From the NCBI GenBank assembly GCA_947497495.1, contig CANMGT010000002.1, positions 124,001 to 188,000 on the forward strand: a DNA stretch of 64,000 bases. The letters are read 5' to 3'. A model generated the notes under the pieces. That model had not been told where the DNA came from and made no database searches. It saw nothing but the letters and a program-made list of their open reading frames with translations. The DNA is from an uncultured Lentibacter sp. (lineage in GTDB: Bacteria; Pseudomonadota; Alphaproteobacteria; Rhodobacterales; Rhodobacteraceae). The position numbers and the translations under genes are program-made. Positions 30,256 to 39,720 of this stretch are shown here, one piece after another; the first letter of the stretch is position 1; each line of letters begins with the position of its first letter.

Positions 30256-31011
30256 ATGTTAGAAATCAAAGGCTTGAAAGTCAAACTTGAAGAAGAAGAC
30301 AAGCAAATCCTGAAGGGCGTTGACCTTAGAGTCGAGGCCGGCAAAGTCCACGCCATCATGGGGCCAAACGGCTCAGGCAAGTCAACGCTGTCATATGTTT
30401 TGTCTGGCAAGAGCGGCTATGAAGTCACCGATGGCAGCGCAACACTCGAGGGTGAAGACCTGCTCGACATGGAGCCAGAAGAGCGCGCGGCAGCTGGGCT
30501 TTTTCTGGCGTTTCAATACCCTGTCGAGATCCCCGGGGTTGGCAACATGACGTTCCTGCGCACCGCCGTAAACTCGCAACGCAAAGCGCGCGGCGAAGAA
30601 GAGATGTCAGCAACCGACTTCCTCAAGGAAATCCGTGCCAAGGCGAAAGACCTCAAGATCGACGCCGAGATGCTCAAACGCCCTGTCAACGTTGGCTTTT
30701 CCGGCGGTGAGAAAAAGCGCAATGAAGTGCTGCAAATGGCCATGCTTGAGCCAAAGATGTGCATCCTTGACGAGACAGACTCAGGCCTTGACGTTGACGC
30801 GATGAAACTCGTGGCAGAAGGCGTGAACGCGCTGCGCAGCGAGGGCCGCGGCTTTCTGGTGATCACCCACTACCAGCGTCTGCTGGATCACATCAAACCC
30901 GACGTTGTGCACATCATGGCCAATGGCCGTATCGTGAAAACCGGCGGGCCGGAGCTTGCGCTTGAGGTTGAAAACAACGGCTATGCCGACATTCTCGCCG
31001 AGGTGGCGTAA
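30256..31011 (+). CDS. sufC: Fe-S assembly ATPase SufC
   Basis: The ABC-type ATPase of the SufBCD scaffold, cytoplasmic and not a transporter. The 251-residue protein has Walker A MGPNGSGKST, the Q-loop FQYPVEIPGV, the signature FSGGEKKRNE characteristic of SufC, Walker B CILDETDSGLD, and the His switch VITHYQRLL. sufD begins within the stop (TAATG), so the two are coupled. Confidence 0.98.
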   Translation: MLEIKGLKVKLEEEDKQILKGVDLRVEAGKVHAIMGPNGSGKSTLSYVLSGKSGYEVTDGSATLEGEDLLDMEPEERAAAGLFLAFQYPVEIPGVGNMTFLRTAVNSQRKARGEEEMSATDFLKEIRAKAKDLKIDAEMLKRPVNVGFSGGEKKRNEVLQMAMLEPKMCILDETDSGLDVDAMKLVAEGVNALRSEGRGFLVITHYQRLLDHIKPDVVHIMANGRIVKTGGPELALEVENNGYADILAEVA

Positions 31012-32294
31012 TGAACGCAGTCCTGAAAGCCAAACAAGAGGCTGCCGCAACGCGTCTTGACGGGGCCGATGTTCCCTCAGGGGCGGGCTGGTCGCAAGCC
31101 GCTCGCGAAGACGCTTTATCGCGCGTGCGCAACATGGGCCTGCCGTCACGACGTGACGAGTATTGGAAATACACCCGTCCGGACACGCTTACCTCGGCAG
31201 AAGCCGGAGAAGCGGCAGTTTTCGAGACGGGCGAAGAGCCAGTATTTGGAAGCTTTGACCGCCTCAAGATCGTGTTCGTTGATGGTGTCTTCAGCGCCGA
31301 GAAATCCGATGATCTGGCGCTGGAAGGCATCGAGATCAGCCGCCTCGCCGAGGCGGGCGATATCTCATGGGCGAGTGAGCTTTACGGCACGCTGGAAGCC
31401 AACGGCCAAACGCCCGTTGAGCGGCCCCTGGCGGCGCTCAACACGGCGCTGGCAACAGATGGCGTGCTCATTCGCGTGCTCAATACGCCGAGCAAGCCTG
31501 TCAGCCTGATCTATCATCACGAAAACACGCGCTCTGACGCAGTGCTGCACCATGTTGTCAAAGTCGAGGCGGGCGCATCCTTTACGCTGCTCGAAAACGG
31601 CCCCGCGGCAGCGCGCTTTAACAAGGTTCTTGAGGCCGATATCGCTGACAAGGCCGCGTTCCACCACGTGCGCGCACAGGGGCGCGACCACGAGCGCCGC
31701 GCTGTGACGCATATGTTTGCCCGCCTTGGCACAGAGAGCACTTTCAAGAGCTTTACGCTGACAGTCAACGGCGTGCTGACGCGCAACGAATGCATTATCG
31801 AGCTGACAGGCGACGACGCTTTTGCCCATGTGGCAGGTGCGGCGCTTGGCGACGGGGACTTCTTGCACGACGACACTGTATTTGTGACCCATGACGCAGT
31901 GAACTGCGAGAGCCGACAGGTGTTCAAGAAGGTGCTGCGCAACGGTGCGACGGGCGTGTTCCAAGGCAAGATCCTTGTCAAACCCGGCGCGCAAAAGACA
32001 GACGGCTACCAGAAGTCGCAGTCGCTTTTGCTGGACGGTGACAGCCAGTTTCTCGCCAAGCCCGAGCTTGAGATCTACGCCGATGATGTGGCCTGTTCAC
32101 ACGGCTCAACCTCGGGCGCGATCGACGAAGATGCACTGTTTTACCTGCAAGCGCGCGGCATCCCGAAAGATATCGCGACCGACTTCATGACGCTCGCGTT
32201 TCTTGCGGAAGCCGTCGAGGAGATCGAGGATGAGGCGCTCGCTGCCGAAATCAACGGTCGCCTTGAAGGCTGGCTGACACGCCGCAGGGGCTAG
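31011..32294 (+). CDS. sufD: Fe-S scaffold component SufD
   Basis: The 427-residue SufB paralogue of the scaffold. Visible features are RRDEYWKYTRPDTLTS near the N-terminus, the beta-helix core (VFVTHDAVNCESRQVFKKVL, GVFQGKILVKPGAQKTDGYQ), and the C-terminal helical end CSHGSTSGAIDEDALFYLQA with RGIPKDIATDFM. The conserved His equivalent to E. coli His360 is in ACSHGSTSG. Starts within the sufC stop; the following membrane protein gene begins 2 bases after. Confidence 0.97.
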   Translation: MNAVLKAKQEAAATRLDGADVPSGAGWSQAAREDALSRVRNMGLPSRRDEYWKYTRPDTLTSAEAGEAAVFETGEEPVFGSFDRLKIVFVDGVFSAEKSDDLALEGIEISRLAEAGDISWASELYGTLEANGQTPVERPLAALNTALATDGVLIRVLNTPSKPVSLIYHHENTRSDAVLHHVVKVEAGASFTLLENGPAAARFNKVLEADIADKAAFHHVRAQGRDHERRAVTHMFARLGTESTFKSFTLTVNGVLTRNECIIELTGDDAFAHVAGAALGDGDFLHDDTVFVTHDAVNCESRQVFKKVLRNGATGVFQGKILVKPGAQKTDGYQKSQSLLLDGDSQFLAKPELEIYADDVACSHGSTSGAIDEDALFYLQARGIPKDIATDFMTLAFLAEAVEEIEDEALAAEINGRLEGWLTRRRG

Positions 32295-32296
32295 GC

Positions 32297-32791
32297 ATGT
32301 CTGTCGTCAGAGACATAATGGGCACTTACAGAAGCCCCGCGCGCGTGATGCGCAAGCTTGTCTCTATGGGCCAGCGCGAAGACCGTGCCTTGGCCTTGCT
32401 GATGTTTGGCTGCGTGGTGATCTTCATCGCCCAGTGGCCACGTCTGGCGCGGCAGGCGCACTACACGGGCGAAGAGCTTAACATCCTGCTCGGTGGCGCG
32501 CTGCTGGGCTGGGTGTTCATCATGCCCTTGGTGTTTTACACGCTGGCGATGGGTGTCTACTTCGGCTTTCGCCTGTTTGGCAGCAAGGGCCAGTCCTGGG
32601 GCCAACGGCTGGCGCTGTTCTGGGCCGTTTTGGCGGCCGCGCCGATCCTGCTTCTGGATGGCCTTGTTGCGGGCTTTCTCGGGCAGGGCGCGCCCCGTAT
32701 GGCTGTAGGGGCCGTCTGGCTGGCTGCGTTTTTCTGGTTCTGGTTTTCCGGAAGCCTCACTGCCGCGAAGGAAACTGCTCAGGATGCTTAA
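32297..32791 (+). CDS. Integral membrane protein, YIP1-like, unknown function
   Basis: A 164-residue protein with four or five hydrophobic segments (ALALLMFGCVVIFIAQW, LLGGALLGWVFIMPLVFYTL, LFWAVLAAAPILLLDGLVAG, VGAVWLAAFFWFWFSG). The layout resembles YIP1-domain proteins but is short. It is translationally linked to sufD (2-base gap) and overlaps the next gene by 8 bases. The conserved placement inside suf operons of this group is from memory and its role is unknown. Confidence 0.78.
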   Translation: MSVVRDIMGTYRSPARVMRKLVSMGQREDRALALLMFGCVVIFIAQWPRLARQAHYTGEELNILLGGALLGWVFIMPLVFYTLAMGVYFGFRLFGSKGQSWGQRLALFWAVLAAAPILLLDGLVAGFLGQGAPRMAVGAVWLAAFFWFWFSGSLTAAKETAQDA

Positions 32792-33407
32792 GCAACTTCT
32801 CAAAACCACACTGACAACGCCGATGCTGGCGGCTCAAGACATCATGAGCCTGAACATCAAGCGCGAGACGTTCTGGATGGCGCTGGCGCTGGCCGCTGTG
32901 CTGAATGCTTTGCTGTTTTCGCTGGTGTTTCAAGCCGCGCCGCCCGTTGTGTCTGATGCGTTGACACCGGAAGAGGCCGCGCAGGCGTCCTTTCTGATCC
33001 GGATCATGAGCTCTCCCGCGATTGTGACAATCGCGATTGTAGGCTCGCTTGTGGTCTCGGTCTTTGCCTTTTACTGGGCGGGCCTCATGCTGGGCGGGCA
33101 GGGGCGTTTCGTTGATGTCCTGGCCGTTGTCACATGGTGGCAGTTTGTCGTGCTGGGCGTGAGCGTCGTTGTTTTGGCGCTCTCGTCTGTGTCGGCGGCC
33201 CTTGGCAGCTTGCTGTCGCTTGTCGTCAACGTCTGGGAGATATTTGTGCTTTCGGGCCTGATCGCAGGCGCACATAAGCTCTCTCATCCAATCAAAGGCT
33301 TGGCCATTATCGCGCTGTCGCTTGTGCTGATGGTTGTCGGGTTGCTTATTTTCTTCACGCTTATCGCCCTTGTCGGGCCAATCCCAATTGAGGCCGCCAA
33401 TGTATGA
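32784..33407 (+). CDS. YIP1 family membrane protein
   Basis: A 207-residue protein with an amphipathic N-terminus (MLKQLLKTTLTTPMLAAQDI) and five hydrophobic segments; the pattern MALALAAVLNALLFSLVF, then FAFYWAGLMLGGQGRFVDVL, fits the YIP1 domain. It overlaps its neighbours on both sides by 8 bases, so it is embedded in the operon between sufD and sufS. No mechanistic link to Fe-S assembly is known to me. Confidence 0.8.
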   Translation: MLKQLLKTTLTTPMLAAQDIMSLNIKRETFWMALALAAVLNALLFSLVFQAAPPVVSDALTPEEAAQASFLIRIMSSPAIVTIAIVGSLVVSVFAFYWAGLMLGGQGRFVDVLAVVTWWQFVVLGVSVVVLALSSVSAALGSLLSLVVNVWEIFVLSGLIAGAHKLSHPIKGLAIIALSLVLMVVGLLIFFTLIALVGPIPIEAANV

Positions 33408-34620
33408 TGTCGCTGAAATCCGCAAAGACTTTCCCATTCTGGCGCGCGAAGTCAACGGCAAGCCGCTGACTTACCTCGACAATGGGGCCTCAGCGCAGAA
33501 GCCGCAGGTTGTGATCGACGCGGTGACACGCGGCTACGCCGAAGAATACGCCAATGTGCACCGCGGGCTGCACTACCTCAGCAACCTCGCAACAGACAAA
33601 TACGAAGCCGTGCGCGGCACTGTGGCGCGCTTTTTGGGTGCGGACTCTGAAGACGAGATCATCTTCAACTCGGGCACCACGGAAGGCATCAACATGGTGG
33701 CCTATGCTTGGGCTGCGCCGCGTCTGCAAGCCGGCGACGAGATTTTGCTCAGCGTTATGGAGCACCACGCCAACATCGTGCCTTGGCACTTTTTGCGCGA
33801 GCGCCAGGGCGTTGTTTTGAAGTGGGTCGACACTGACGCAACTGGCGCGCTTGACGCAGACAAAGTGATTGCCGCGATCACACCCGAAACCAAGCTGATC
33901 GCGATCACCCAGCTGTCGAACGTGCTGGGCACACATGTTGATGTGACACGCATTTGCAAAGCAGCGCGCGCTCTGGGTGTTCCCGTTCTGGTTGACGGCT
34001 CTCAGGGGGCTGTGCATGCGCCTGTGAATGTGGCCGAGATGGGCTGCGACTTCTACGCTATCACGGGCCACAAGCTTTACGGGCCTTCAGGCTCGGGCGC
34101 GATCTATGTGAAACGCGAACGCATGGACGAGATGCAGCCTTTCATGGGCGGCGGCGACATGATCCGGGATGTCAGCAAAGAGGTGATCACCTATAATGAT
34201 CCGCCGATGAAGTTTGAAGCGGGCACGCCGGGGATCGTGCAGACCATCGGGTTTGGCGCGGCGCTGGAATACCTTATGGAGCTTGGCATGGACAATGTCG
34301 CCGCCCATGAGGCCGACTTGGCCGCCTACGCCAGCGCGCGCCTGACTGGCCTCAACTGGCTTGGCCTGCAAGGCACGACACCCGACAAAGCCGCTATCTT
34401 CAGCTTCACAATGCAGGGCGCGGCCCATGCGCATGATATATCGACCATTCTGGACAAAAAGGGCGTGGCCGTGCGTGCCGGGCACCACTGTGCGCAGCCA
34501 CTGATGCAGCACCTGGGTGTTTCGGCCACCTGCCGCGCAAGCTTTGGGCTGTATAACACGCGTGAAGAGGTCGACGTGCTCGTCGATGCGCTTGAGTTGG
34601 CACACAACTTGCTGGGCTAA
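33400..34620 (+). CDS. sufS: Cysteine desulfurase SufS, class II
   Basis: Provides sulfur to the SufBCD scaffold. The 406-residue PLP enzyme has [20 protein letters not shown] at the N-terminus, the PLP lysine in [20 protein letters not shown], and the catalytic cysteine in [16 protein letters not shown] on the short class II loop. The ATG at 33400 overlaps the previous gene by 8 bases and is preferred to the upstream GTG/TTG options. SufE, SufA and SufT genes are not found downstream; tRNA-Arg and the island follow. Confidence 0.97.
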   Translation: MYDVAEIRKDFPILAREVNGKPLTYLDNGASAQKPQVVIDAVTRGYAEEYANVHRGLHYLSNLATDKYEAVRGTVARFLGADSEDEIIFNSGTTEGINMVAYAWAAPRLQAGDEILLSVMEHHANIVPWHFLRERQGVVLKWVDTDATGALDADKVIAAITPETKLIAITQLSNVLGTHVDVTRICKAARALGVPVLVDGSQGAVHAPVNVAEMGCDFYAITGHKLYGPSGSGAIYVKRERMDEMQPFMGGGDMIRDVSKEVITYNDPPMKFEAGTPGIVQTIGFGAALEYLMELGMDNVAAHEADLAAYASARLTGLNWLGLQGTTPDKAAIFSFTMQGAAHAHDISTILDKKGVAVRAGHHCAQPLMQHLGVSATCRASFGLYNTREEVDVLVDALELAHNLLG

Positions 34621-34682
34621 GGCCGACGCGCTTCAAATTCGCGATTGCGAGACCAATCAGAGGCCGCTATAGAGCGCCTCAG

Positions 34683-34759
<77 letters not shown>

Positions 34760-34760
34760 T

Positions 34761-35300
34761 CATATTTGTAAGCTATTGTAATTGCTTGTTTATTTGATCT
34801 GTTTTCCAACAGGTTGCAAAAAGTTGGAAAAAAGCCTGTTACTACGCGCAGTTTAGGTGAAGTATATGGGCAGATCCCTGCTATTCGTTTGAATGAAGGA
34901 AGGGTTTTCCGTTAGCTAAGATCAAAGCCAACAGCACGCCGTCTTTCTTGCTGAAAGGAGATTTAAAGCCTGCCAATCGAAGGAAAAATTCTCTACTCCA
35001 CGGTAAAATGGCCAACAGCATTCTTGCATGTAGGACGAAACGTTTGGTTCACTTGAGGTCCAGCAGATTGAACATCTCCAAATAGCAGGATCCAACAAGA
35101 AAGAGAGTTGCCCTTAGAGTATAAGGATTCAGAGATTGCTAATCTTGATGTTTCTATTAGGAGCCTTTGTTGTTTGCCTCTGCGCTGCGGACTTTCTAAA
35201 CCTTCACTTGGATCAGCCCAACTGCCGCTATCGGCCCAAAGCAGCCATTGGTGGTCTTTGCAGCCAAGGTCCGCATCGAGCCCACAGCGGACCTGTTAAT
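34761..35300 (+). other. Left end of island, non-coding, with arm-type repeats
   Basis: TTGTAAGCT at 34766-34774 and the inverted pair TTTTCCAAC (34802-34810)/GTTGGAAAA (34823-34831) are shared with the right end (52062-52121) and may be binding sites for integrase, excisionase or a bending protein. The rest, to 35300, shows no convincing coding frame. Confidence 0.45.
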
Positions 35301-35440
35301 TTTGTGCTGCGTGCGCTCGCAGCGCAGAAATTGCTGCAACAGCGTAAATCGCTACGCCGCTGCGCGGCGGGAAAACCGGTCATTCACGCGAGCCGCAGCG
35401 GAAACGACACGCTCAAGGATCAAGTCGCGGACGAAGCTGC
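35301..35440 (+). repeat. Degenerate repeat flanking the integrase, copy 1
   Basis: Shares an ordered series of short strings with 36402-36540 (TTGCTGCGTG-like start, GTCGCTACG, CATTCA-GC, and TC-GGATCAAGT-GCGGAC). The copies lie on the two sides of the integrase gene. From 35461 a perfect hairpin, GTCAGCCC/GGGCTGAC, follows copy 1. No gene is evident between 35301 and 35671. Confidence 0.45.
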
Positions 35441-35671
35441 CTTTCACGGTAGAGGCTGATGTCAGCCCATGGGAGGGGCTGACGATGCGCGGCGGCCTGC
35501 GGCCTTGATTCCGCGCGAGTGAATGGCCGATTTGGGCTCGGAGCGGCCGAATGCTTGTGCCGAAATTCTTGACACCGTACCCACCGCGAAGCTGACGTAA
35601 GAATTCGAGCTATAGTGCGTCGTCGACGCTGTGTTGATGATTGGGCTGGAGGGTTGGATGGAGGGCGAATT

Positions 35672-36304
35672 ATGCCAAGAGTCCAACTTCCCGCCGTCAC
35701 CCCAAAACGCAGAGCCTGGAATAAGGGCCGCCTTGTCGGACAAAAGCGTCCGCTGCTTCCCAAGCAGGTTTGGGCCATCCGCGTGCGTCTAGAACTTGCG
35801 GGCAATCTTCGCGATCTCGCTCTGTTCAACGTTGCAATCGATAGCAAGTTGCGTGGTTGCGATCTGGTCTCGCTCAAGATCACAGATCTGATCAGGGATG
35901 ACCAAGTGCGAGAAAGAGTGTCGGTGGTTCAAAGCAAGACGAATAAACCCGTGCAGTTTGAACTGGCTGAAAACACGCGAGAAACTGTAATAAACTGGAT
36001 CAAGTCCCCGGAAATGTTGGGATGCCAATTCATGTTTCCGAGCCGCTTTCATGATCGCCTGCACATATCAACACGCCAATATGGGCGTTTGGTTCGGGAC
36101 TGGGTTGTTTCCATCGGGTTAGAACCCAGTGGCTATGGCACGCATTCTATGCGCCGAACAAAGGTGGCGGAAATCTATCGTAAAACAGGCAACCTGCGTG
36201 CCGTTCAGCTTTTGCTTGGCCACACCAAAGTTGATAGCACAGTCCGTTATCTGGGTGTCGAATTGGAGGATGCCCTGAGTATAGCCGAACGGATCGACAT
36301 CTAA
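35672..36304 (+). CDS. Tyrosine-type recombinase/integrase, catalytic domain only
   Basis: A 210-residue site-specific recombinase. The full catalytic set is present: Arg61 (SKLRGCDLVSL), Lys89 (VQSKTNKP), His158 and Arg161 (THSMRRTKV), His184 (LLGHTKV) and nucleophile Tyr193 (VRYLGVE). The N-terminal arm-binding and core-binding domains of phage integrases (usually 300-450 residues in all) are missing, leaving a short basic N-terminus. It lies 0.9 kb from tRNA-Arg, points away from it, and is the likely enzyme for the island. The ATG is chosen because a homologous upstream sequence precedes the decayed copy at 51603. Confidence 0.88.
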   Translation: MPRVQLPAVTPKRRAWNKGRLVGQKRPLLPKQVWAIRVRLELAGNLRDLALFNVAIDSKLRGCDLVSLKITDLIRDDQVRERVSVVQSKTNKPVQFELAENTRETVINWIKSPEMLGCQFMFPSRFHDRLHISTRQYGRLVRDWVVSIGLEPSGYGTHSMRRTKVAEIYRKTGNLRAVQLLLGHTKVDSTVRYLGVELEDALSIAERIDI

Positions 36305-36401
36305 GAACTTTGACGAACGGCATGAGCCGCTCGTCATTTCGAAGCGGTCGCGGGTGCTTGATAGCTCCCACGGCAGTGCTGAGCGCAGAGTGCGAACTCG
36401 G

Positions 36402-36540
36402 CTTTTTGCTGCGTGTGCTCGTAATGTAAGTTTTTTCCATTAGCAAAGTTTGTTGTGTCGCTACGCAGCGGCTAAATTGGCCATTCATGCAAGTTGCAGC
36501 GGGACAGAAACAGTCATGGATCAAGTTGCGGACTAGGCCG
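36402..36540 (+). repeat. Degenerate repeat flanking the integrase, copy 2
   Basis: Counterpart of 35301-35440. The gap 36305-36782 between integrase and the glycosyltransferase gene holds this repeat and nothing else I can support. Confidence 0.4.
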
Positions 36541-36782
36541 ACACTTCAGGCGCAGATCTGTATCATATGCTTTTGCTCCTTACTAGGCCTTGTTCAAGGC
36601 GGCAGTCTCTGCTGTGCATGGCTAGACACCTTTTGCAAAAAATGTTCTTTGCATCCTTGGCTAAAAGAATACTCCATCTTTCGCTTCTTTGACACAGGTC
36701 ACGCCAAAACGTGTTCTCGAAACGCGGCACGCAGCCAGCTACTAACCTTACAAACCTCTAGGTTTGCCATCCGACAGCAGTA

Positions 36783-37787
36783 CTATGGTTTCAAGGCAAC
36801 GGGCTGGTGCAGGAGATTGCCAACTACTCTCTTCCAACCGTCTGCAAAGACATCTTCAGCTCTGTGGTTGGCATAGGTGTTTGGAGCCAACTGAGGCTTT
36901 CGACTTGCCAGCTTCGTGATTGAACGGGACCATGTAATGGCATCAGACGCCATCACAACAGTGGCTCCGTTCTCTATATGGTCTTTTAGCCCGTCGACAT
37001 TGTTTAGAAGCACAGGTCGTTTTGCTTGCAAGGCCTCGGCGGCGACAAGGCCGTATGCCTCCCAACGTGAGGGCATGAGAACTGCGTCCAGACTTGCAAG
37101 CACGAGCGATGGGTTAGACCAATAGCCCATAAACTTGATGCGGCTGTCTGATTTGGCCAAGTCCTGCAGGGCTTCTTCTTCAGGGCCCTTGCCATAAAAG
37201 CGCAATTCGATGTTGGGGTCTTCTGTTTTCTTGAAGGCCTCGATCAGAACATCAAAGCCCTTTTGCCTGTCCATCCGGCCAATTGCGCCGAAGACTTTGA
37301 CAGCCCCTTCTGGTGCGCTCAACGAGCGGAAAGCCTCATAGGGAACCGTTGACTGGATGACAGCAAGTTGTGTCGGGCGCACAAGGCCAGCCTCTGCCAG
37401 CCAGCGACCTTGGGCATGGCTTACGGCCACAATTTGATCATAAAGCGCGTATGTCGTTCGAAGCAGTGTGGCAAAGCGCCCTTTCCTTTTCACGTTATGT
37501 TTGAGAAAACCATCTGAGTAGCTGTGCTCCACGTGCATCAGGGGAACCGTCGGGTTGAGTGCACGCAACGTGATATGGCAGGGTAGCGTGCGCCAGCTGA
37601 CGGAGAGATGTGAAACAATTACATCGGCTTTGATCCTGCCGATTTTGGTTGTCCCTCGGCGGATATACATCACTTCGTGCTGTGCATCTTGTGCCATGAG
37701 TTTGCATGTTTTGATGTGATCGAGCACGCGCGTGACACCGCCTGCGGTGTCATCGTCACAAAGGTGAATAACTGTTTTACGTGTCAT
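36783..37787 (-). CDS. Glycosyltransferase family 4
   Basis: A 334-residue GT-B fold retaining glycosyltransferase. HLCDDDTAGGVTRVLDHIK forms the acceptor-side glycine loop, FGAIGRMDRQKGFDVLIEAF is the donor-domain start, and MPSRWEAYGLVAAEALQ carries the EX7E motif. It probably adds a sugar to the lipid-linked repeat unit on the cytoplasmic face. The start at 37787 has AAGGAG upstream and shares a base with the upstream gene's stop; the longer frame to 37883 lacks support. It is the last gene of the minus-strand unit 36783-40956. Confidence 0.9.
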   Translation of the reverse strand: MTRKTVIHLCDDDTAGGVTRVLDHIKTCKLMAQDAQHEVMYIRRGTTKIGRIKADVIVSHLSVSWRTLPCHITLRALNPTVPLMHVEHSYSDGFLKHNVKRKGRFATLLRTTYALYDQIVAVSHAQGRWLAEAGLVRPTQLAVIQSTVPYEAFRSLSAPEGAVKVFGAIGRMDRQKGFDVLIEAFKKTEDPNIELRFYGKGPEEEALQDLAKSDSRIKFMGYWSNPSLVLASLDAVLMPSRWEAYGLVAAEALQAKRPVLLNNVDGLKDHIENGATVVMASDAITWSRSITKLASRKPQLAPNTYANHRAEDVFADGWKRVVGNLLHQPVALKP

Positions 37788-38782
37788 TAGAGGGCTCCTT
37801 GGCGGGATTTGAAAGTAGCGATCGAGATTGCGCGCTCGAGCGTTCGAGGCCCGAGCTTGAGAAGCAGCAACAAGCCAAGCCATGTGGCAGATGATTTCAG
37901 CGGCTCTTCGATGAATGGACGTAGAGATGTGCTGATCCAGAGTTTTCCGAAGCGTTCAGCGCTTTTCGCATCGAGTGACTTGATTGCGCGACGGCAAAGG
38001 TAGCGGAGCTGATAGGCACGTGCGGTAGGCAGATGTTCGCGAAAAAAGCTTGAATTTAGGGGTGTCAACTTGTGAACCATTTGTTCCCAAGCTTGCATTT
38101 GAGGATCGGTCGCCGCCGAAAGCCCGTTTGAGCTTATGCGATACTTTGTCAGAAGGCCCGGAATGCCTTCAAACGTCCAATTCGTGGTTAGCGCAATACG
38201 GAGCCAGCATTCGATGTCTTCAGACTGGCGAAATGTCTCGTCGAAATACCAGTCGCGGCTTGTTTCATGCTCGGGGCGATAGGCGATCTGTTCGAACACC
38301 TCACGGCGCGCAACAAGCGACGATCCGTTTCCAATGGGATTGCGTTTGAAAATATGTGCGCTTGAGATGTTGTTTAACTTGGGTCGCTGGGCTTGCCCGA
38401 GAGGTTGGCCAAAGTCATCTATCAGGGCAGATCCGGAATAGCTTAGGCCAACCTTTGAGTTTTGCTGCAAATGTGCGGCATGATCGGCGAGCTTGGAGGG
38501 CTCCCACAGATCGTCCGCATCGCAAAACCCGATAATTTTGCCGCACGCTGCAGCAATCCCCGAGTTGCGTGCGCCCGCCAGACCACGGTTCTTTTGGCGA
38601 ACAACACGTATGCGGGGGGTTCCAGCGAACCCCTCCAGTATTTCCTGAGTTTGATCGGTTGAGCCATCATCGACGACTATGATCTCGTAGGAACCATAGG
38701 TTTGTGACAAAAGCGATGTCAGTGTTTTGGCGAGCGTTGCAGCAGAGTTATAGGCAGGGACGACAATGGATGCATGTGTCAT
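37787..38782 (-). CDS. Glycosyltransferase family 2
   Basis: A 331-residue GT-A inverting glycosyltransferase. ASIVVPAYNSAATLAKTLTS starts the nucleotide-binding fold, VVDDGSTDQT binds the UDP moiety, and GFCDADDLW supplies the DXD-like metal motif; the acceptor region has SEDIECWLR. The C-terminal part is helical without clear membrane spans. The start at 38782 has AAGGA upstream, unlike the GTG at 38800. It belongs to the same unit as its two glycosyltransferase neighbours. Confidence 0.9.
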   Translation of the reverse strand: MTHASIVVPAYNSAATLAKTLTSLLSQTYGSYEIIVVDDGSTDQTQEILEGFAGTPRIRVVRQKNRGLAGARNSGIAAACGKIIGFCDADDLWEPSKLADHAAHLQQNSKVGLSYSGSALIDDFGQPLGQAQRPKLNNISSAHIFKRNPIGNGSSLVARREVFEQIAYRPEHETSRDWYFDETFRQSEDIECWLRIALTTNWTFEGIPGLLTKYRISSNGLSAATDPQMQAWEQMVHKLTPLNSSFFREHLPTARAYQLRYLCRRAIKSLDAKSAERFGKLWISTSLRPFIEEPLKSSATWLGLLLLLKLGPRTLERAISIATFKSRQGAL

Positions 38783-38799
38783 GGTGGGTTCCTTTGTCA

Positions 38800-39717
38800 C
38801 TATGAAAACAAGGTTCGGATGATGAAGCGCGGCAGGATCAGAACGCCAACGGCAGCACTTAAGGTAAGCGCACCACGCCGTGGCGACGTGAAGAAGCCAG
38901 AGGGACTAGCCGCCAATCCGCTCAAAACGTAGCGAAGCGGCAAAAGGCGGCTGCCCATGCGCAATGCGCGACGAGCAAGGTAACGACTGTAGATGGCTTG
39001 GCTTTTCTTGCTCGGCCGTGCGCCGAGGGCTTCTGCGCTCTGCACGACAACACGGCGTGACACTTCCATTGCTGCGAGATCAGCTGAGAGCCCCTCAGGG
39101 CTTGTCCGGTAGTAGGTATGCAACTGGTTCAAGCCGCGAAACTTGTGCCCTGCTCCTACGACGCGCACCAGCCATTCCAGATCTTCATTATGGACCATAT
39201 CTTCACAAAACCCGCCAGATGCCAAAAACGTGCTTCGTCGAAAGTTAATGTTGGAGGCCGTGCAAACAGGATTTTCACCCAGCAGAATATCCACAGATAG
39301 TTCCGAGTGCGGCACTTTTGAAACGACTGCGGCATCTTCTGGCACTTCGCTGAAAAACGCGATCTGGCCGAAAACGCCTTTGACAGATTGGTCTGCGAAA
39401 GCGGCTTGGAGGGAGCGCAGCTTGGCAGGGTGCCAGATGTCATCGGCATCGCAGAAAGAGAGAAGCTTTCCGCGAGCGAGATTTCTCGCGCCGTAGTTTC
39501 GGGCCGCACTCGGCCCTTTGGACGGGTTGAAAACCAGCCGTATACGTTCATCGCGCTGTGAATACTCACGGATGACTTGGCGGGTTCGATCGGTTGATCC
39601 GTCGTCAACGCAGATGGCTTCCCAGTCAGAGACTGTCTGTGCCTGAAAACCTTCGAGGGTTTGTGCGATCGTTTGTTCAGCGTTAAAACACGGAATGATG
39701 ATTGAGAATTCGGGCAT
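38800..39717 (-). CDS. Glycosyltransferase family 2
   Basis: A 305-residue GT-A enzyme, paralogous in layout to its neighbour: FSIIIPCFNAEQTIAQTLEG, CVDDGSTDRT, LSFCDADDIWHPAKL, and HNEDLEWLVRVV as the catalytic-base region (ED). It starts MPEFS with its ATG 4 bases after the flippase stop, implying co-transcription. The C-terminus has a hydrophobic stretch (LTLSAAVGVLILPRFII) that may anchor it to the inner membrane. Confidence 0.9.
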   Translation of the reverse strand: MPEFSIIIPCFNAEQTIAQTLEGFQAQTVSDWEAICVDDGSTDRTRQVIREYSQRDERIRLVFNPSKGPSAARNYGARNLARGKLLSFCDADDIWHPAKLRSLQAAFADQSVKGVFGQIAFFSEVPEDAAVVSKVPHSELSVDILLGENPVCTASNINFRRSTFLASGGFCEDMVHNEDLEWLVRVVGAGHKFRGLNQLHTYYRTSPEGLSADLAAMEVSRRVVVQSAEALGARPSKKSQAIYSRYLARRALRMGSRLLPLRYVLSGLAASPSGFFTSPRRGALTLSAAVGVLILPRFIIRTLFS

Positions 39718-39720
39718 CGG

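Noticed and set aside
35136..35459. Frame of 107 codons with a hydrophobic N-terminus between tRNA-Arg and the integrase
   Set aside because: It overlaps the degenerate repeat, has no ribosome-binding site, and the second half is repeat-derived.
36783..37883. Longer start for the glycosyltransferase at 37883
   Set aside because: The extra 32 residues overlap the upstream gene and lack a ribosome-binding site; 37787 has AAGGAG.
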